The translations under genes and the position numbers were made by a program. Shown one piece after another: positions 59,441 to 64,000 of a stretch of DNA of 64,000 nt. Each line of letters begins with the position of its first letter. Positions within the stretch are counted from its first letter, which is position 1. The notes beneath the pieces are model-generated. The model saw nothing but the letters and a program-made list of their open reading frames with translations. It was not told the origin of the DNA and did no database searches. Source of the stretch: Rosa chinensis (lineage: Eukaryota; Streptophyta; Magnoliopsida; Rosales; Rosaceae). The stretch covers positions 10,537,501 to 10,601,500 of the forward strand of contig NC_037090.1 in NCBI RefSeq assembly GCF_002994745.2, given 5' to 3'.

Positions 59441-61776
59441 AATAGAGGAGAAGTAAGGGAGTATCTATTTGATCTCTGCAGCCTTCACGGTCGACTGCTA
59501 ATTTATGTTGAGGAATACTTTCCGTTAGGGTTTAGGGTTTAACCACAGCCATCAATAATTCTTTCTTTTTGTTATTACTTTCCATCAGATCGAGAAGATC
59601 CTCAGTTAGATTCTAACTTTTATCCGGATCCTTGGCGCACAAGGAATTGTCCTTGTTTATCCATCCCTGGATTTAAATGTGAACCGTCGATTCAATATCT
59701 AATGGTGAATATCCGGATCCTTTTAACTCATCTCATCATCTTGTCTCAGAAATATCCTGACAGCCTAAGGAGTGGACTAAGATTTCTCAAATCCAAAACT
59801 TCAAATTATTGCAGATGAGAATCACACCCAGATAGCTAGTTTGTGCTGCCGACATTCATTTAGAATGGCATTGGAGTGGTCAAGGCCGTCAAGCTGATAT
59901 GCGATGCTAATTTGGTAAGCTGCATATCTACATGTATATTACTATTAATAGCTTCATCATTTGTATAGGTACAACACGTACTCTTCTGTTCCATTGTTTC
60001 TCTTGTTTCGACTTTTCTTGTGATGCTGCATCCTACGCAAAAGCTTAAAATTTTCTTGTTTAATTATATCCAGTGATCCTTATCTTCTCACCGGAGTCCA
60101 ATTAATTTTAGGTGCTGTTAAAATATCATTCCATGTACGATCGAGGTTGTCAAGCAATGATATCAGATCATCAAGAAAACTTGTATTGGCCAGTAAAGCC
60201 TACGTTCTTAGGTGGCTCCAGTATCTGATATCAGATTACCAAAAAAATGGAGGAGGCTCAAGAACTTATGAAAGACGACTTGGCCTGGATGGTTTGATGG
60301 GAAAGATTCTTCGCTTGGTGTGCTACTTGGCTTTACAAGTTGAATCAAGGGTTTATGCCCAATTTGGATTCCAGTATTCCACTGTCGATGTCTAGTTTCA
60401 AGTGATGAGTTAGTGGATATTTGGTGCTTGATGAAATGTCCCTAATTGGAATGAACAGAATTCTACTGATGCAGTGTCCAGTTTCAAGGAACATGTATTT
60501 TGTGTATTTTAGGTGTGTGATGAAATATGCCATTTGCAGCACGGCGGAATGTAAAACAGCCATTGGTCAGCAATAAACAGATTTCTCTTTCAATTCTCAA
60601 CTTCCTTGTTATGTTTGTGTCTTTTGAGAATTGAGTTCTGCTAAAAATGAAGTTGGAAAGTGTAGATAATGACTACCAGGTTTTGATGTTGAGGGCGGAG
60701 GGGGTGCTCGAGATGATCTATATGTGGTCTTAATGTGTCATGATAGAATCTAAATTGTATAATAACTATTGTTGAGATGTGAGTTATTGAGGTCAAGATG
60801 GGTTACATGTGTTTTGATGGCGTCAACATATAGCGTCAGCTATCAAAGGCCCCATATATTATACTCCACACTCCACATCTTATGATAGAAATCTGTGTCC
60901 TATCCTTCACCAGAATTCTAAACCCCAGAAATTGACTAGAGTGGATGCAAAAGAACAACAGCGGAATTGGGTTTTTGTGCACAGGTCCCTTTCCCATGTG
61001 TAGTGGGAAACTGTGGTTCTTGGTGTGCATTGGGTCTTCTGCAAATTGCAAAGTGATTCTTAGAATCAACTTACTGCTCAGCTGGTTTGATAATCAAATA
61101 CTTCACAGATTGATGCGCAGTGCAAACATTATTCGACGCGTTAGTAAGTAAAGACGGTTATCATATAGGTCAAGAAACAGAACTTGATTTTACGAAGAAG
61201 AAATAGTTGGACTCGATGTTGAGTATGGAGTGCGGGGGGCTACTCGGTTGTTGATTTAAATGTGGTCTAAATGCCTCATTATAGAATGAAAATGACTGCA
61301 ATTAAATATGTTTGTGTCAACTAATTTGCTACCCTACAATACATTTGAGTCCACATCAAGAAATCTAAAATCTTAACCCCATAAGAGAAACTAAAGTGTG
61401 TGGCATTTCCTTCACAGAATAATGATAAGAACAAATGAACCAAACAAATTGCTACAAAGTGAACCAAACTCGCTGGCTACGCTAGTTATCAGAAATTTCA
61501 AGCATGGATAGTGCAAACGATGTTCGAAACATCAAATTCGAGATCAAATCAGCAGACAGATGAAGAAACAGAACTTCATATTATTAGCAACAAATTCAAA
61601 TGCTACATGGAAGAACCATAATTTTCCTTCTTCTTTTTTTACATGTAAAACTAGTAAAACCCACCAAACCCAACACTATTCCCCCATCACCACTACTAGA
61701 ACATGATCATCATCAACTGTAATACTAAAAACAAAATGTGAAAAAGAACTTGGTGACAAACAAACAAAGCTCACAC
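59441..61776. other. Intergenic region
   Basis: No gene is recognised. A plus-strand frame at 60147-60395 (82 codons, SRKLVLASKAYVLRWLQYL) lacks known motifs. A diverged direct repeat links about 60685-60770 and about 61215-61310 (GATGTTGAG... ATGTGGTCT... ATAGAAT). The right end includes the PDX1 3' UTR. Confidence 0.5.
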
Positions 61777-62712
61777 TTATTCGGAACGATTCGCAAACCT
61801 TTCGACCTTGGCATCATTCAAGTTGAGCCCAACCATAGCCTCACCCAATCCACAGCTAACATCAGCGAGTATATTCGGGTCATTGTAATGGGTCACAGCC
61901 TGCACAATCGCCCTGCCCCGCTTCACCGGGTCACCGCTCTTGAACACACCCGACCCGACAAAAACCCCATCCATCCCCAGCTGCATCATCAGCGCCGCGT
62001 CGGCTGGCGTCGCCACTCCCCCGGCGGCGAAGTGCACCACCGGCAGCCTCCCGAGCTGCTTGGTCTGCATCACCAAATCGTACGGCGCCGCGATCTTCTT
62101 CGCAAAGGTGAAGACCTCGTCGTCGTCCATGTTCCTCAAAACCCTAATGTCCCCCATCACCGACCGGACGTGCCTGACGGCCTCGATGACGTTCCCGGTG
62201 CCGGCCTCGCCCTTGGTCCGGATCATCGCCGCGCCCTCCCGGATCCGCCGGAGCGCCTCGCCGAGGTTCCGGCAGCCGCAGACGAACGGAATCTGGAAGT
62301 TGTGCTTGTTTATGTGGTTATCCTCGTCGGCGAGAGTGAGGACCTCGCTCTCGTCGACGTAATCGACGCCGATGGCCTCGAGAATCTGGGCCTCGACGAA
62401 GTGGCCAATCCGGGCCTTGGCCATGACGGGTATGGTGACGGCCTGCTTAATCTCCTTGATGAGCTGCGGGTCGGACATGCGGGCCACGCCGCCCTGGGCC
62501 CGGATGTCAGCCGGGACCCGCTCCAGCGCCATCACCGCGCAGGCCCCGGCCTCCTCGGCGATCCGGGCCTGCTCGGCGTTCACGACGTCCATGATGACGC
62601 CGCCGCGGAGCATTTGGGCCAGGCCCACCTTCACTGCGAACGCCGACTTGTTGCTGCTGCTCTCAGTGATGGCGCCGTTGCCGTACACTGCGACCACTCC
62701 CGAGCCGGCCAT
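61777..62712 (-). CDS. PDX1: PDX1, pyridoxal 5'-phosphate synthase subunit
   Basis: The enzyme makes pyridoxal 5'-phosphate from ribose 5-phosphate, glyceraldehyde 3-phosphate and ammonia supplied by PDX2, as a cytosolic double hexamer. The 311-residue frame is complete (family size about 309-312) and has no intron, as in Arabidopsis PDX1.3. Visible features are the start [19 protein letters not shown] with Asp42, the Schiff-base lysine Lys99 in [10 protein letters not shown], the second catalytic lysine Lys167 in [11 protein letters not shown], and the phosphate-binding loop [11 protein letters not shown]. The C-terminal [20 protein letters not shown] and [12 protein letters not shown] complete the (beta/alpha)8 barrel. 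All key residues are present, so it should be active. The coding region is much more GC-rich than its surroundings, which creates a long opposite-strand shadow frame. A TATA box lies 96-103 bp upstream. Confidence 0.98.
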   Translation of the reverse strand: MAGSGVVAVYGNGAITESSSNKSAFAVKVGLAQMLRGGVIMDVVNAEQARIAEEAGACAVMALERVPADIRAQGGVARMSDPQLIKEIKQAVTIPVMAKARIGHFVEAQILEAIGVDYVDESEVLTLADEDNHINKHNFQIPFVCGCRNLGEALRRIREGAAMIRTKGEAGTGNVIEAVRHVRSVMGDIRVLRNMDDDEVFTFAKKIAAPYDLVMQTKQLGRLPVVHFAAGGVATPADAALMMQLGMDGVFVGSGVFKSGDPVKRGRAIVQAVTHYNDPNILADVSCGLGEAMVGLNLNDAKVERFANRSE

Positions 62713-62807
62713 GTTTCTAGAGAGAGAAAGTGAGGGGAGAGAGAGAGAGAGATGGGGAGAAAAATGGTGGCGAGGGTTTTTGGGAGGGGGGAATGGGGAT
62801 GTGGGGG

Positions 62808-62815
62808 TTTATATA
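62808..62815 (-). promoter_or_regulatory. PDX1 TATA box
   Basis: TATATAAA on the minus strand, 96-103 bp upstream of the ATG. The leader between is CT-rich (CTCTCTCTCTCCCC), typical of strongly expressed plant genes. Confidence 0.75.
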
Positions 62816-63249
62816 GGGTGGAGTTTGAATGGTTCTAAAGTAAGGAGAGGAGGATACGACGTGACGTCAGGCGGAACGGTGGGGGAGGAGGGGGAGATGA
62901 TCGGACGGTGGAGAGTGGGGGTGCAGGATAGGTTAGGGTGGGGGCGCGGGCAAGGGAGATGGTTTGACTACTGGCCACGCATTTTAATGTGCCGCATAGT
63001 TTTGCTACGTGGGGAATAGGGATTCCAGACGTTGGTGATAGAAATCACAATTCACAAGGGTAAGACTGTCTGACTGTGTGGCGACTGTGTACCTCGAATC
63101 TAAGAATTTGTTTTTTAACTAATTATTATCATTATTATTCTCAAAAAAAAAAAAAACTAATTATTATTATTATGATCCTATTTTCTTTTTTGATACAAGT
63201 AATTATTATGATTCTATTTACAAATAGAAATATGAAAGAATTTTTATTT

Positions 63250-63854
<605 letters not shown>

Positions 63855-64000
63855 ATATTTCCTATAGAGTTATATTTCTTAAATTAAATTTGTTTTGTCT
63901 TGAGTTTATTACTGTTAATGACCCGTTTAGCATGCGAACAAGTCAAACGAGTACAATAGTAGATCACATATCAAAGAGTATTAGAGATCGATTTCTATCT
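63855..64000. other. AT-rich flank right of the RPS25 retrocopy
   Basis: No TATA box, gene or repeat is recognised in the last 146 bp. Confidence 0.4.

Noticed and set aside
60147..60395. 82-codon frame with SRKLVLASKAYVLRWLQYL
   Set aside because: Not recognised and isolated. Could be a small gene but no supporting signal was found.
61738..62733. Plus-strand frame of 331 codons
   Set aside because: It is the shadow of the GC-rich PDX1 gene on the opposite strand. It has no family features.

Overview
This window is nuclear DNA from a flowering plant. Genes carry short GT-AG introns, intergenic DNA is AT-rich, and plant-type Copia, CACTA, hAT, MULE and MITE elements are abundant. The style of the elements and of the genes resembles Rosaceae, but nothing here proves a family. 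There is no prokaryotic or organellar content. I see no tRNA gene, rRNA gene or CRISPR array.

Layout. Positions 1-629 hold the end of a Copia-like element. Positions 794-16881 are one old Copia element (minus strand) blown apart by four later insertions. A CACTA transposon (1938-8498) carries its own solo LTR (2475-4451). A second solo LTR (9298-14114) carries a hAT-type element (11403-13745). All of these boundaries are supported by target-site duplications. Positions 17638-18950 hold a dead copy of a small four-helix membrane-protein gene with a MULE inside it. Positions 21373-28303 are a second, decayed Copia. Positions 31233-31867 hold the intact member of the membrane-protein family, followed only 123 bp later by a hairpin MULE (31991-33626). 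Positions 36028-36682 hold a third copy, broken by one in-frame stop. The B and C copies lie in a diverged segmental duplication that also copied the 3' flank of the next gene.

The main gene is a 27-exon symplekin/ESP4 homolog on the minus strand (47561 to 38701, 1333 codons plus stop), a scaffold of mRNA 3'-end processing. Two of its introns use GC donors. Next comes a RING-H2 gene (50663-49890, minus). A young third Copia (50669-59208, itself holding a solo LTR of the same family as the one at 9298) has inserted immediately upstream of its ATG. The right end carries an intronless PDX1 (vitamin B6 synthase) gene with a clear TATA box, and an intact RPS25 coding sequence. The RPS25 copy has a 30-nt poly(A) tract and a 15-bp target duplication, so it is a processed retrocopy.

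The housekeeping genes (symplekin, PDX1, RPS25) do not form a pathway. The main interest is the layered transposon history, with several internal empty-site controls, and its effects on neighbouring genes: a split 5' region, a hairpin close to a 3' end, a young retrogene, and one membrane-protein family in three states of decay.
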